From: Chitinophaga chungangae
Lineage (GTDB): Bacteria; Bacteroidota; Bacteroidia; Chitinophagales; Chitinophagaceae
DNA: 64,000 bases
Assembly (NCBI RefSeq): GCF_017742215.1
Contig: NZ_JAGHKP010000002.1
Location: forward strand, 1,274,737 to 1,338,736
Reading direction: 5' to 3'
Shown here: piece after piece, positions 1 through 9,434 of the stretch
How the letters are laid out: each line of letters begins with the position of its first letter
Numbering within the stretch: the first letter of the stretch is position 1
The notes under the pieces: generated by a model
The model's input: the letters and a program-made list of their open reading frames with translations, nothing else
Told to the model about the DNA's origin: nothing
The model's database searches: none
Position numbers and translations under genes: made by a program

Positions 1-1821
1 TTCCAGGTAAGGGACAAAACGATCAAACTGCCGCTGTACGCCGAAAGCCTTTCCCACACCCGCATACCGAAAGTATCGTTGCCGAAGTACAAAGACTGGG
101 GCGACATCCTGCGCTGGCAGCTGATGGAAAACCTGCCGGGCGAATTTCCTTACGCGGCGGGCGTGTTCCCGCTGAAACGCGAAGGTGAGGACCCCACGCG
201 CATGTTCGCCGGCGAAGGCGGGCCGGAAAGAACGAACAAAAGGTTTCATTATGTGTCCGTTGACCAGCCGGCCAAACGTTTGTCCACCGCCTTCGACAGC
301 GTGACGCTTTACGGCGAAGACCCCGCTTACCGCCCCGATATTTACGGAAAGATCGGCAACTCCGGCGTGAGCATCGCCACGGTAGACGATGCGAAAAAAC
401 TTTACAGCGGTTTTGATCTCTGCGACCCGAAAACGTCCGTATCGATGACCATCAACGGGCCCGCGCCGATTTTGCTGGCGTTTTTTATGAATGCCGCCAT
501 CGACCAGGAATGCGAGAAATACATCGCGCAGAACGGGCTGGGAGAAAAAGTGAATGCGATCATCCAAAAGAAATTCAAAGACCACCCGCTGCCGCATTAC
601 AACGGCGATCTGCCGCATGGCAACAACGGCCTGGGCTTGCGGCTGCTGGGCATTTCCGGCAGCGATGTGCTGGAGCCGGAAGTGTATGAAAAAATAAAGG
701 CGCATGCGCTGAGCACCGTACGCGGCACCGTGCAGGCAGACATTCTGAAAGAAGACCAGGCACAGAATACCTGCATCTTCTCTACCGAATTTGCACTGAA
801 ACTGATGGGCGACGTGCAGGAATATTTCATCACCCAAAAAGTACGGAACTTTTATTCCGTCAGCATTTCAGGCTATCACATCGCCGAAGCGGGCGCGAAC
901 CCCATCACCCAGCTGGCGTTTACGCTGGCCAACGGTTTCACTTACGTGGAATATTACCTCAGCCGCGGCATGCACATCGACGATTTTGCGCCGAACCTTT
1001 CGTTTTTCTTCAGCAACGGGATGGACCCGGAATACGCCGTGATCGGCCGTGTGGCGAGGATCATCTGGGCGAAGGCCATCAAAAACAAATACAAAGGCAA
1101 CGACCGCTCGCAGAAATTAAAATACCACATCCAGACATCTGGCCGCAGCCTGCACGCGCAGGAGATCGACTTCAACGACATCCGAACCACGCTGCAGGCG
1201 CTGTATGCGATCTACGACAACTGCAATTCCCTTCACACCAACGCATACGACGAAGCCATCACCACGCCCACGGAAGAAAGCGTGCGCCGGGCCATGGCGA
1301 TCCAGCTGATCATCAACCGCGAATTGGGCACGGCGAAAAATGAAAATCCCACGCAGGGAAGTTTTTTCATCGACGAACTGACGGACCTGGTGGAAGAGGC
1401 CGTGCTGATGGAGTTCAACCGCATTACCGAGCGCGGCGGCGTGCTGGGCGCGATGGAAAGGATGTACCAGCGCAACAAGATCCAGGAAGAAAGCCTGTAT
1501 TACGAATCGCTGAAACATTCAGGCGAGTTCCCCATCATCGGCGTCAATACTTTCCTCAATAAAAACGGCTCCCCCACCGTGATCCCCGCTGAAGTGATCC
1601 GTTCCACCAAAGAGGAAAAAGAGTTCCAGATCGACACGCTGCAGGCATTCCGGGAAAGGCATGAAGACCAGCGCGCGGCGAAGCTGAAAGCCTTGCAGGA
1701 CGTAGCCGTGCGGAACGGCAACCTGTTTGAAGAGCTGATGGAAACCGTGAAATATTGCAGCCTCGGGCAGATCACGCACGCGCTGTATGAAGTGGGCGGG
1801 CAGTACCGGAGGAATATGTAG
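1..1821 (+). CDS. icmF: IcmF-type acyl-CoA mutase, C-terminal mutase domain (5' end outside window)
   Basis: Partial: the frame is open from base 1, so the gene begins upstream. What is seen is the B12-dependent acyl-CoA mutase TIM-barrel domain at the very C-terminus. That is the order in fused IcmF proteins (B12-binding domain, MeaI-like GTPase, mutase) and differs from ordinary methylmalonyl-CoA mutase, where the B12 domain is last. Two substrate-pocket positions support isobutyryl-CoA mutase: Phe in KRFHYV (codon 244-246) and Gln in AQNTCIF (codon 763-765), where methylmalonyl-CoA mutases have Tyr and Arg. Predicted role is cytoplasmic interconversion of isobutyryl-CoA and n-butyryl-CoA or a similar branched acyl-CoA. 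The GTPase part is not visible, so the fusion itself is inferred. Confidence 0.88.
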   Translation, partial: FQVRDKTIKLPLYAESLSHTRIPKVSLPKYKDWGDILRWQLMENLPGEFPYAAGVFPLKREGEDPTRMFAGEGGPERTNKRFHYVSVDQPAKRLSTAFDSVTLYGEDPAYRPDIYGKIGNSGVSIATVDDAKKLYSGFDLCDPKTSVSMTINGPAPILLAFFMNAAIDQECEKYIAQNGLGEKVNAIIQKKFKDHPLPHYNGDLPHGNNGLGLRLLGISGSDVLEPEVYEKIKAHALSTVRGTVQADILKEDQAQNTCIFSTEFALKLMGDVQEYFITQKVRNFYSVSISGYHIAEAGANPITQLAFTLANGFTYVEYYLSRGMHIDDFAPNLSFFFSNGMDPEYAVIGRVARIIWAKAIKNKYKGNDRSQKLKYHIQTSGRSLHAQEIDFNDIRTTLQALYAIYDNCNSLHTNAYDEAITTPTEESVRRAMAIQLIINRELGTAKNENPTQGSFFIDELTDLVEEAVLMEFNRITERGGVLGAMERMYQRNKIQEESLYYESLKHSGEFPIIGVNTFLNKNGSPTVIPAEVIRSTKEEKEFQIDTLQAFRERHEDQRAAKLKALQDVAVRNGNLFEELMETVKYCSLGQITHALYEVGGQYRRNM

Positions 1822-1862
1822 AATTTCACGCGGCATTTTTCCATTTCGCGTATCTTTCCGAT

Positions 1863-3641
1863 ATGCAAACGGCAACCACTTATCAGCAAAGAATCGATGA
1901 ATTTACCCTACAGCTGGGCCAGACCGAAAGCCGGTTGAAACAGCTCAGCCTGGCGAGGCTCCTGTGTTTCGTGGGTATCCTTTTTTTCGGCGTTCAGTAT
2001 TTCCGGCACAACTTCGGGGTGGAATGGTTGCTGGGAGCGGCTTTGCTACTGGCCGGATTTGTGTGGAGCCTGGTGCGGTATCAGCACGGCAAAGACCATC
2101 AGGCTTTGTTGCAGGCGCTGCTGACGCTGAACAGGAAAGAGCTTCGCGTGGTGACGGAACAGGTGGCCGATTTTGAGAACGGCGAAATGTTCATCGACGA
2201 TCAGCACGATTTTTCCGGCGACCTCGACGTATTCGGCCCCTCTTCGCTTTACCAGTATCTCAACCGCACGGGCACGCTTACCGGCAGGCAGTTCCTTGCA
2301 GACTGGCTGCAGCGGCCGCAGCAAAACGTTGCGGACATCAAAGCCGTGCAGGAAGCGGTGCGCCGGCTGAGCGGGGAATTGGAATTCAGGCAGCTGTTTA
2401 CCGCGCATGCACAGCTGGCGAAAGAAGGAGAGAACGATGTACAGGAGATCCGTTTGTGGAAAGAAGCGCCGTTGCAGTTCCTGAGCCGGAAAACCTTGCG
2501 CATGGCGGCTTACGTGATGCCGGTGCTGGTGGTGGCAGGCATTGTGTATTACGGCTTCAGCGGCAATTATGTGCCGATGCTGCTGGGCATGTTCGTGAAC
2601 TGGATGATACTGTTGGGAAATGTGAAAAAGGTAAACGCGCAGCACATGCTGCTTTCGAATAAAGAAGGGTTGCTGAAGAAATTCGCGGCGTTGCTGCGGA
2701 TGATCAAGGCGGCGGACTGGAAAGGCGTGCCCTGGCTGGAAGCGCGGCAGCAAACGGCCGCGGAGGCGGATAGGTCGCTGCACAAACTCGCGTCTATCAG
2801 TAACCTGCTGGACCAGCGCTTGAATCTGCTGGTAGGGTTTGTGCTTAATTCGGTGATGTTGTACGATATCCACTGCATATTCAGGCTGGAGCGGTGGAAA
2901 GCCGAGCACCGGCTGGATGTGGAGGAATGGATCGAAGTGATCGCGCGGGTGGAAACAGTGGGCAGTCTTGCTACTTTTGCATTTAATCACCCGAATTACA
3001 CTTATCCTGAGATCAGCGACCAGCCGGGCGTTTCGGGCAAAGCGGTGGGGCATCCGCTGATCCCTGAAGGGGAATGCGTGGTGAACGACTGGAACATCGG
3101 TGAGGGAGAACAGTTTCATATCATCACCGGCTCCAACATGTCCGGCAAAAGCACGTTCCTGCGCAGCGTGGGCGTCAACTGGCTGCTGGCGATGGCGGGC
3201 GCGCCGGTATGCGCGGCGGAGTTTACCTGTCACCCGCTGCGGATCATGACTTCGATGCGCATTAAAGACTCGATCGCGCGGCATACGTCTTATTTCCAGG
3301 CGGAATTGCTGCGGCTGCAGCATATCATACAGGTATTGAAAAGCGGGCAGCGCGTGTTCATCATCCTGGACGAGATATTAAAAGGCACCAATTCGGAAGA
3401 CAAGCTGACGGGCTCGCGGGAGCTGATCCGGCATTTCCTGCAATATAACTGCATGGGCATGATCGCCACGCACGACCTGGAATTGGGCGGGTTGGAGCAG
3501 GAACATCCGCGGCAGATCAGGAATTATTGTTTCGAGAGTAGTCTCGACGGCGGGCGCCTTCACTTTGATTATAAAATGCGGCCCGGCGTGGCGCGCAATA
3601 AAAACGCGACCTTTTTGATGAAACAGATGGGAATCATTTAA
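1863..3641 (+). CDS. MutS-family membrane-associated ATPase
   Basis: 592 aa. The C-terminal third is a MutS domain V ATPase: Walker A GSNMSGKS at residues 423-430 and Walker B with LDE around residue 503. The N-terminal mismatch-recognition and connector domains of true MutS are absent. Instead there are about four hydrophobic stretches (roughly residues 28-46, 50-70, 217-235 and 238-253), which suggests membrane attachment. Such proteins are common in Bacteroidota and usually named MutS, but no mismatch-repair role is shown by sequence. A TATCTTTC box ends about 8 bases before the ATG, so the transcript may have a very short leader. The gene follows icmF after 41 bases and is probably separately transcribed. 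Confidence 0.85.
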   Translation: MQTATTYQQRIDEFTLQLGQTESRLKQLSLARLLCFVGILFFGVQYFRHNFGVEWLLGAALLLAGFVWSLVRYQHGKDHQALLQALLTLNRKELRVVTEQVADFENGEMFIDDQHDFSGDLDVFGPSSLYQYLNRTGTLTGRQFLADWLQRPQQNVADIKAVQEAVRRLSGELEFRQLFTAHAQLAKEGENDVQEIRLWKEAPLQFLSRKTLRMAAYVMPVLVVAGIVYYGFSGNYVPMLLGMFVNWMILLGNVKKVNAQHMLLSNKEGLLKKFAALLRMIKAADWKGVPWLEARQQTAAEADRSLHKLASISNLLDQRLNLLVGFVLNSVMLYDIHCIFRLERWKAEHRLDVEEWIEVIARVETVGSLATFAFNHPNYTYPEISDQPGVSGKAVGHPLIPEGECVVNDWNIGEGEQFHIITGSNMSGKSTFLRSVGVNWLLAMAGAPVCAAEFTCHPLRIMTSMRIKDSIARHTSYFQAELLRLQHIIQVLKSGQRVFIILDEILKGTNSEDKLTGSRELIRHFLQYNCMGMIATHDLELGGLEQEHPRQIRNYCFESSLDGGRLHFDYKMRPGVARNKNATFLMKQMGII

Positions 3642-3653
3642 AAATTTGCCAGT

Positions 3654-3689
3654 ACTAATATATTTAGTATTTTTACTAAAATAATTAGT
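3654..3689. promoter_or_regulatory. Two tandem operator-like palindromes
   Basis: Two 15-base inverted repeats of the form ACTAA-N5-TTAGT lie at 3654-3668 and 3675-3689. Their centres (3661 and 3682) are 21 bases apart, close to two helical turns, which is the usual arrangement for two dimers on one DNA face. They cover the space where the promoter and start of the radical SAM gene should be. The second copy overlaps a possible GTG start at 3688. The binding protein is unknown. Confidence 0.5.
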
Positions 3690-3693
3690 GCAA

Positions 3694-4776
3694 ATGACGC
3701 TCCCTTTTAGCGACAACGCATCTGGAAACCCTTACTATAAAGGTCGCGGCGCGCAGGTGAACCCGAAGAACAAATACCTGGCGGCCGAATACGCCAAGGA
3801 ACATCCCGAAGGGATCGACGAATGGTGGCAGGCGGACGTGCCTACGCAGATCTTCGAGGAGCATTCCAAAACCCTGGTGAACAAGGTGGATAGTCCCGAC
3901 GTGGGCATGTGGTATTCGATGAACCCTTACCAGGGCTGCGAGCATGGCTGTATCTATTGTTATGCGCGCAACAGTCACCAGTACTGGGGTTTCAGCGCGG
4001 GGCTCGATTTTGAAAGGAAGATCGTTGCCAAAACGAATGCGCCGGAGCTGCTCAAAAAATTCCTCAATAATAAGAACTGGGTGCCCAAGCCGATCTCGCT
4101 TTCGGGGAATACGGACTGTTACCAGCCGCTGGAAAGAAAGATGTGGCTGACGCGGCAGTTGCTGGAAGTGGCCTGGGAATACCGGCAGCCGGTGGGCATT
4201 ATCACGAAGAATTCGTTGGTATTGCGGGACAAATACATCCTGCAGAAAATGGCGGAGCATAACCTGGTGTGCGTGTATGTATCGATCACTTCGCTGCAGG
4301 AAGAGCTGCGGCAGAAGATGGAGCCGCGTACGGCCACGGCTGTGCAGCGTTTGAAGGTGGTGCGTGAATTATCCGAGCTGGGCATCCCGGTGGGGGTGAT
4401 GACGGCGCCGATCATACCGGGGCTGAACGACCACGAGATACCGCGTTTGCTGGAGCAGGCTTCGGAGAACGGGGCTCGGTTCGCGGGGTATACGGTGGTG
4501 AGGCTGAACGATGCGGTGAAGATCATTTTTAACGACTGGTTGTATAAAAATTTTCCTGACAGGGCGGATAAAGTGTGGCATCTGATCGAAAGCATGCATG
4601 GCGGCAAGGTGAATGACAGTGATTTTGGAAGAAGGATGCGGGGCGAGGGAAATATCGCGGACCTGATCCGGCAGCAGTTCAAATTGCAGGTCAAGCGGTT
4701 AGGGATGAACCAGGAGCGGTTTGAGTTTAATACGGAATTATTTCAGCGGCCGAACAGCCAGTTGAGATTGTTTTAG
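3694..4776 (+). CDS. Radical SAM protein, PA0069 / SPL-like family
   Basis: 360 aa from the ATG at 3694. A GTG at 3688 is in frame but sits inside the second palindrome, so ATG is preferred. The cluster-binding motif C-x3-C-x2-C is at Cys82, Cys86 and Cys89 (GCEHGCIYCYARN), as in the PA0069/Rv2578c group of radical SAM proteins related to spore photoproduct lyase. Such proteins bind a [4Fe-4S] cluster and cleave S-adenosylmethionine; the substrate of this group is not established. It stands alone between the MutS-like ATPase and the DUF3857 pair, and the tandem palindromes just upstream suggest tight repression. Confidence 0.85.
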   Translation: MTLPFSDNASGNPYYKGRGAQVNPKNKYLAAEYAKEHPEGIDEWWQADVPTQIFEEHSKTLVNKVDSPDVGMWYSMNPYQGCEHGCIYCYARNSHQYWGFSAGLDFERKIVAKTNAPELLKKFLNNKNWVPKPISLSGNTDCYQPLERKMWLTRQLLEVAWEYRQPVGIITKNSLVLRDKYILQKMAEHNLVCVYVSITSLQEELRQKMEPRTATAVQRLKVVRELSELGIPVGVMTAPIIPGLNDHEIPRLLEQASENGARFAGYTVVRLNDAVKIIFNDWLYKNFPDRADKVWHLIESMHGGKVNDSDFGRRMRGEGNIADLIRQQFKLQVKRLGMNQERFEFNTELFQRPNSQLRLF

Positions 4777-4868
4777 GTTTTCGGAGAAGGCATAAAATTT
4801 TAGGTGGGCATGAGGGAATAACATATGATCTTTATTTGTATCTTTATGTTCCTTATACCTATTTACCT

Positions 4869-6800
4869 ATGCTTTGCACTCGTAATCGACTGTGTATCAA
4901 TCTCATACTTTGCGGATTGTCTTTGCCGGCTTTGGCTGCCGGTGGGAATTATTGGCCTGAAGTGGCTGAGAATAAGCGTGTTGTTTCGGCGTTCGAAGAA
5001 AATAAAAATATCGTTATCCGCGAAAGAAAAGAGCGGTATGAATTTGTAAAAGGCGATGAAAAGAACCCGGTATGGGTGAAACAGTCGTTCACGACTTTTT
5101 ACCGTTGCGACGAATATCGCGGTTCCGTTCCCGTAGTGGAGTTTTATGACGACTACAGCCGCGTAGATGAAGTGAAAGCCTATGTGAACGGCGACAGGAT
5201 GAAAGTGAAAGTAGAACACGACTACTATTCCGTAGAAGGGCTTTTTTATTCGGACGCGCGTGTTTGCGGCTTTATGCTTCCCCTCGAAAAGAAAGGCACC
5301 GAAAGCCGGGTGGAAATGCAGAAAACCGTGCTCGACCCGCGTTATTTCACCTCCATATTTTTCCAGGAAGAATTTTTCCAGGAACAAAAAGAAGTGACGC
5401 TCGTAGTGCCCCGGTGGATGAAGATCGAGATCAGGGAGATGAACTTTGCGAAGGCAGGCGTAAAAACATCCAAAACCTACGACGAAAAGACCAACGCGGA
5501 TATTTACACCTATTCCGCCAAAGGCATCAAAGCTTCCAAATCGGAGCCCCATGCGCCCGGCCCCAGCTATCTTTATCCGCACCTGCTCGTAATGACGCAC
5601 GCAGCGGAAACACCTTCCGGCAAGATCACCTACTTCAGCAACGTCAACGACCTCTACGCCTGGTATCGCAGCCTTGTGAAAGAGATCGGCAACGATCCGG
5701 CCACCGTTAAGGCCACCGCGCTGAACATCACGAAAGACAAAAAAGAAGACATCGACAAAATAAAAGCGGTATACACCTGGGTACAGGAAAATATCCGCTA
5801 TATCGCCTTCGAAGACGGCATCGCCGGTTTCCGGCCCGCCAAAGCGCAGGACGTGCTTGAGAAAAAATACGGCGACTGCAAAGGCATGGCCAATCTCACC
5901 AAGGAAATGCTTGCCGCCCTCGGCTTAGACGCCCGCCTCTGCTGGATCGGCACAAGGCACATCGCGTACGATTATTCTACGCCTACGCTCTCCGTAGACA
6001 ATCATATGATCTGCGCCGTGAACCTCAAAGGCAAACAATATTTCCTCGACGCCACCGAAACCTACATCGGCTTCGATCAATACGCCGAACGCATACAGGG
6101 CCGCCAGGTGCTCATCGAAAACGGCGACCAGTTCACCCTTTCCAAAGTGCCTCTCCGCACCTTCGAACAAAACCGCCAGGTCGAAAAAAGAACGCTGGAA
6201 ATAGACGGCAACAACCTCACCGGCAAAGTCGATCACCAATATACCGGCGAATGCACCGAATACATCCTCACACAGGCACACCAGATCAAAAAAGATAAGC
6301 TCGAAGAGGCGCTGGAACAGTTCCTTTCCAAAGAAAACCGCTCCTACGCCATCTCTTCCGTAAAAACTTCCGACCTGCACGACTGGAGCAAAGACATGAC
6401 CATTCATTACGATCTCCAGCATAAAGACGCGGTGAACAATTTCGGCGACGAGCTCTACGTGGAGCTGGACTTCCGAAAAGAAATGGAAGACGCCGGCATA
6501 GACACCACGTTGCGCGAGCACGACCTATGGCTCAGCTTCAAACGCCAGCTGGTGCAGGAAACGGCGCTCACCATTCCCGCGGGCTATAAAGTAAAATCGC
6601 TTCCCCCGGCCGTCAATATCGACCAGCCGAAATACGCCTTCAAAGCGGCGTACGAACAGCAGGCCGACAAGATCGTGTACCGCAAAGAGATCACCATTAA
6701 AGACACGCACCTGGAGAAAAAAGATTTTCCCACCTGGAACAACGACATCAAAAAACTCCGTCAGACTTACCTCGAACAAATAACCCTTACCAAAAAATAA
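4869..6800 (+). CDS. Secreted DUF3857 / transglutaminase-like protein, catalytic triad present
   Basis: 643 aa from the ATG at 4869. That start gives a typical signal peptide (charged start, hydrophobic core, ending near ALAAG), while an upstream in-frame TTG (4836) does not. The N-terminal half is DUF3857-like. The middle is a transglutaminase-like domain with a complete triad: Cys337 in KYGDCKGM, His379 in DNHMICAV and Asp394 in FLDATE. Likely periplasmic or surface-exposed; the substrate is unknown. A TATCTTTA box at 4839-4846 is a possible promoter element. The paralogous next gene starts 7 bases after the stop, so the two are probably one operon. Confidence 0.8.
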   Translation: MLCTRNRLCINLILCGLSLPALAAGGNYWPEVAENKRVVSAFEENKNIVIRERKERYEFVKGDEKNPVWVKQSFTTFYRCDEYRGSVPVVEFYDDYSRVDEVKAYVNGDRMKVKVEHDYYSVEGLFYSDARVCGFMLPLEKKGTESRVEMQKTVLDPRYFTSIFFQEEFFQEQKEVTLVVPRWMKIEIREMNFAKAGVKTSKTYDEKTNADIYTYSAKGIKASKSEPHAPGPSYLYPHLLVMTHAAETPSGKITYFSNVNDLYAWYRSLVKEIGNDPATVKATALNITKDKKEDIDKIKAVYTWVQENIRYIAFEDGIAGFRPAKAQDVLEKKYGDCKGMANLTKEMLAALGLDARLCWIGTRHIAYDYSTPTLSVDNHMICAVNLKGKQYFLDATETYIGFDQYAERIQGRQVLIENGDQFTLSKVPLRTFEQNRQVEKRTLEIDGNNLTGKVDHQYTGECTEYILTQAHQIKKDKLEEALEQFLSKENRSYAISSVKTSDLHDWSKDMTIHYDLQHKDAVNNFGDELYVELDFRKEMEDAGIDTTLREHDLWLSFKRQLVQETALTIPAGYKVKSLPPAVNIDQPKYAFKAAYEQQADKIVYRKEITIKDTHLEKKDFPTWNNDIKKLRQTYLEQITLTKK

Positions 6801-6807
6801 CGCACGC

Positions 6808-9030
6808 ATGAAAACCTACATCGCCATACTGATCTGCCTGCTGCTGCTGATTACAGGCATGATGGCGCAGGAAAGAAAAATGGAACCCTGGGATGCAAAG
6901 GCCGAAGTGAAATACAAAAAACGCCTCGCCGAAGTGAAAGAAGAGATCTGGGGCTGGAAACAGGCCGGGTTTAAAAACCGCACCGTGCCCGCCGAATACG
7001 CCAAAGAATCCGCCGTGGTGCTGGCCAAACATACTGAGCTCACCACGCCGGACAAAGACCGCGAGCTGCACCGCTCGTTCCGGGCGCTGGTGGCGATCAA
7101 CGACAAGGCCGCGCTGGAAGAATATTCCGAGTTCACTTTCAAACAGTACGAAACCCTCAGCAGCTGGTACCCGCTGGAGCCGTTCGATAAAATGACCAAA
7201 GTGATCTACATGGGCGCCCGCATCTTCAAAAAAGACGGCGGCACCCGCGAAATATATTCAGACGAAGCCGTGGTGACCGAAGTGAACCGCCGCTCGCACA
7301 AAACCCGCAAGCTGGCCATTCCGGACCTGCAGATAGGCGACCTGATCGAATATTTTGTAAGGGAAGAAAAATTCATCAACCACAATACCGCTTACACCGA
7401 AGAGATCTTCGTGCTGGGGGAAGAAGAGCCGGTGCTGGAATATTCCGTGCACGTATCCGCCTGGGAAGAAGTGTTTGCGCTGGAATACCGCAGCATGAAC
7501 GGCGCGCCTAACTTCAAACAAAAGATCGCAGACCATATGCTGCAGCTGGACATGCTCGTGAAAAACGTTCCGCCGCAACCCGTCAGCCTCTGGATGAACC
7601 CCTTCCGGCAGATCCCCATGCTGCGTGTTCACCTGCGCGTGGGCGTGCGCCGCGAAAAGCTGGGCCGCCGCAAAGAAGGCACCATTTACAGCAATCCCAA
7701 TGCGCTGAAAACCAGGGATGAAGCCGTAGCCGGGATCGTAGGCATGCGCAATGCCACGTCCAGCAGCACTTTGCCTTTCCTCGGCGAGGTGTGGGACAAT
7801 GTGAAACGTTTCAAAAAGGAAAACAAGAACGTTACCGACGAAGAGCTGACGCATTATATATATTACCTGATCCGTTATATGGGCCTTTACCGCGTAAACC
7901 CCCAGGACGCCATCGTGGTGGACCAGCGGCGCAACTGGGCCGGTCTCAGCGAGATCAACTTCCTCCGTTATGTGAACTACATGCTCGTGAAAAACGATAT
8001 CGACGCGGATTTTGTGTTGGCCACCCCCCGTTACGGCCCGGCGCAGAACGAGGTGTTTGAGGCGGACGACTTCAGGGTGATGCTCAAAACCGTCGGTAAA
8101 AAACCCGTTTACATGAGCGCCGAAGGCATCTTTTCCAATACGGACTACATTCCCGCCGAATTTGAAGGTCAGAAGGCCCCGCTGGTGAACGGCGGGCCGA
8201 AAGAAGACGGCATCAAAGGAAACGTGGAAATTCCCTACAGCGATGCCTCGAAAAACCGGCAGGTAGAGAACATGAAGATCAGTTTTGCCAAAGACGACCT
8301 CCAGCAGCTGAAGATCGACCGCACTTCCAGCGCCAGCGGGCATTTCAAAAGGCCCCTCCAGCAAAAGCTGCTCCTGTACGAAGATTATTACGACGCCGAA
8401 CGCCAGGCGCTGGGCATCAAACAATCCTTTATGGAAGAGTTTGCGGACAGCAAAAGGAACCGTTCCCTGGCGGACGAATACCGCAACGCCTTCGACAAAG
8501 CCCGGAAAGACGTGAAGGAATCTTTCCTGGACGAGGTGAAGGAGCAATTCGACATCTCCCCCGAAAGCCTGGACGGCTACAAGGTGCTGAAGATGGGCCT
8601 GCGGCACAACGTGCCGGAGATTGCCTACAACACCAACTTTACCATGAACGGCTATATCAAAAAGGCCGGCAGCAATTATATTATCGACGCGGGCAGGCTG
8701 ATAGGCCCGCAGATGAGCATCAAACCCTCGCAGCGTGAGCGGAAGGCGGATATTTATATGTCATTCGCCCGTTCTTTCGAATATAACATTGAATTCCAGA
8801 TACCTGAAGGGTACACGCTGGAAGGGGCAGACAAGCTGGCCAGGAACGTAGACAACGAATGCGGCAGCTTTGTGGTGACCACGAAGCAGGCGGAGGGCAA
8901 GCTGACGGTAAATGTGAAAAAGATTTATAAAAACTCCTTCGCGCCGGCCGCAAAGTGGCCACAGTTGCTGGAAATGGTAGATGCGGCTGAGGCATTCCAG
9001 CAGCAGAAGATCCTGCTCAAAAAGGCGTGA
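6808..9030 (+). CDS. Secreted DUF3857 protein with degenerate transglutaminase-like domain
   Basis: 740 aa with an N-terminal signal peptide (hydrophobic segment about residues 3-18, then MAQ). The DUF3857-like region resembles its upstream neighbour in layout. In the transglutaminase-like segment the Cys position reads AGLSEIN instead of YGDCKGM, the His position reads ADDFRVML, and the final Asp region reads MSAEG. All three catalytic residues therefore appear to be missing. It may be a non-catalytic partner of the upstream protein; that is inference from tandem arrangement and loss of residues. Start ATG at 6808, 7 bases after the preceding stop. Confidence 0.72.
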   Translation: MKTYIAILICLLLLITGMMAQERKMEPWDAKAEVKYKKRLAEVKEEIWGWKQAGFKNRTVPAEYAKESAVVLAKHTELTTPDKDRELHRSFRALVAINDKAALEEYSEFTFKQYETLSSWYPLEPFDKMTKVIYMGARIFKKDGGTREIYSDEAVVTEVNRRSHKTRKLAIPDLQIGDLIEYFVREEKFINHNTAYTEEIFVLGEEEPVLEYSVHVSAWEEVFALEYRSMNGAPNFKQKIADHMLQLDMLVKNVPPQPVSLWMNPFRQIPMLRVHLRVGVRREKLGRRKEGTIYSNPNALKTRDEAVAGIVGMRNATSSSTLPFLGEVWDNVKRFKKENKNVTDEELTHYIYYLIRYMGLYRVNPQDAIVVDQRRNWAGLSEINFLRYVNYMLVKNDIDADFVLATPRYGPAQNEVFEADDFRVMLKTVGKKPVYMSAEGIFSNTDYIPAEFEGQKAPLVNGGPKEDGIKGNVEIPYSDASKNRQVENMKISFAKDDLQQLKIDRTSSASGHFKRPLQQKLLLYEDYYDAERQALGIKQSFMEEFADSKRNRSLADEYRNAFDKARKDVKESFLDEVKEQFDISPESLDGYKVLKMGLRHNVPEIAYNTNFTMNGYIKKAGSNYIIDAGRLIGPQMSIKPSQRERKADIYMSFARSFEYNIEFQIPEGYTLEGADKLARNVDNECGSFVVTTKQAEGKLTVNVKKIYKNSFAPAAKWPQLLEMVDAAEAFQQQKILLKKA

Positions 9031-9074
9031 TCAAAAAAAGTTTTGCCGGAAACAATTTTTTAACGATAAAAAAT

Positions 9075-9105
9075 TGTGTAAGAAAAAAAATAAAAATTAT
9101 CTTTG
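9075..9105 (+). promoter_or_regulatory. Putative vegetative promoter (TGTG-N19-TATCTTTG)
   Basis: A TATCTTTG box at 9098-9105 matches the Bacteroidota -7 consensus TAnnTTTG. A TTGTG at 9074-9078 gives a -33 element with a 19-base spacer. It lies in an A-rich stretch and is followed about 25 bases later by a 29-codon ORF and then a strong terminator, so the unit looks like a short independent transcript. Confidence 0.55.
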
Positions 9106-9129
9106 TTGCGTAAACAAACAGTAGTAACA

Positions 9130-9219
9130 ATGTCTCGCAATTGTACATATAAGATGAAGGTCTCAAAACGCATGCACAAGCAGGCGGTTGAGCTCATGCG
9201 GGCAGGTTATAACTGGTAG
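9130..9219 (+). CDS. Possible 29-aa basic small protein (or small RNA with ORF)
   Basis: ATG at 9130 to TAG at 9217-9219. The peptide is basic (starts MSRNCTYKMKVSKRM, ends MRAGYNW) and has no hydrophobic segment. Evidence that something is expressed: a good promoter box 25 bases upstream and a hairpin-plus-T8 terminator 37 bases downstream. The 10-mer GTAGTAACAA occurs exactly twice, just before the ATG (9121-9130) and across the stop codon (9216-9225), as if framing the ORF. It could equally be a non-coding RNA of about 170 nt. No family recognised. Confidence 0.4.
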   Translation: MSRNCTYKMKVSKRMHKQAVELMRAGYNW

Positions 9220-9255
9220 TAACAAGACAAAAGTTATCCAAAAGATATAACAGAA

Positions 9256-9288
9256 GGGTCCCGCAGACGAAGCGGGGCCCTTTTTTTT
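9256..9288 (+). terminator. Intrinsic terminator
   Basis: GGGTCCCGC (9256-9264) pairs with GCGGGGCCC (9272-9280) with one G-U pair and a 7-base loop, followed by eight T (9281-9288). It ends the short transcript at 9110-9288. Confidence 0.85.
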
Positions 9289-9434
9289 ATGGTGTTGATG
9301 AAGATAGAATTGATAATCACGGTGTCTGTTGAGCGATGCATGGCAAAAGCGTCAGGGGTGTGCTATAAGGTACGGTCCCGGCGGAGAAGGTATGTTTTGA
9401 TGTAAACGAAAAAAACGTTTTAAATCAGGAATAT
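9289..9434. other. Intergenic stretch, no confident gene
   Basis: Between two strong plus-strand terminators. The only coding-like item is a 21-codon Arg/Lys-rich ORF at 9340-9405, which is too short to judge. Because another terminator follows at 9435, a second short RNA could lie here, but no clear promoter box was found. Confidence 0.3.

Noticed and set aside
2046..3323. 425-codon ORF on the minus strand
   Set aside because: Lies wholly inside the MutS-like gene; His/Gln/Arg-rich translation typical of an antisense shadow, no motif.
3688..3693. GTG start for the radical SAM gene
   Set aside because: Falls inside the second operator-like palindrome; ATG follows six bases later.
4836..4868. 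TTG start for the first DUF3857 protein
   Set aside because: Adds residues without signal-peptide character; the ATG at 4869 gives a proper signal peptide.
7258..8607. 449-codon minus-strand ORF
   Set aside because: Antisense to the second DUF3857 gene, with composition biased to Val/His/Phe and no domain.
9110..9288. tRNA or riboswitch in the short transcript
   Set aside because: No cloverleaf or known aptamer pattern could be folded by eye; left as small ORF or RNA.
9340..9405. 21-codon basic ORF between two terminators
   Set aside because: Too short and no promoter box; noted only as part of the intergenic entry.
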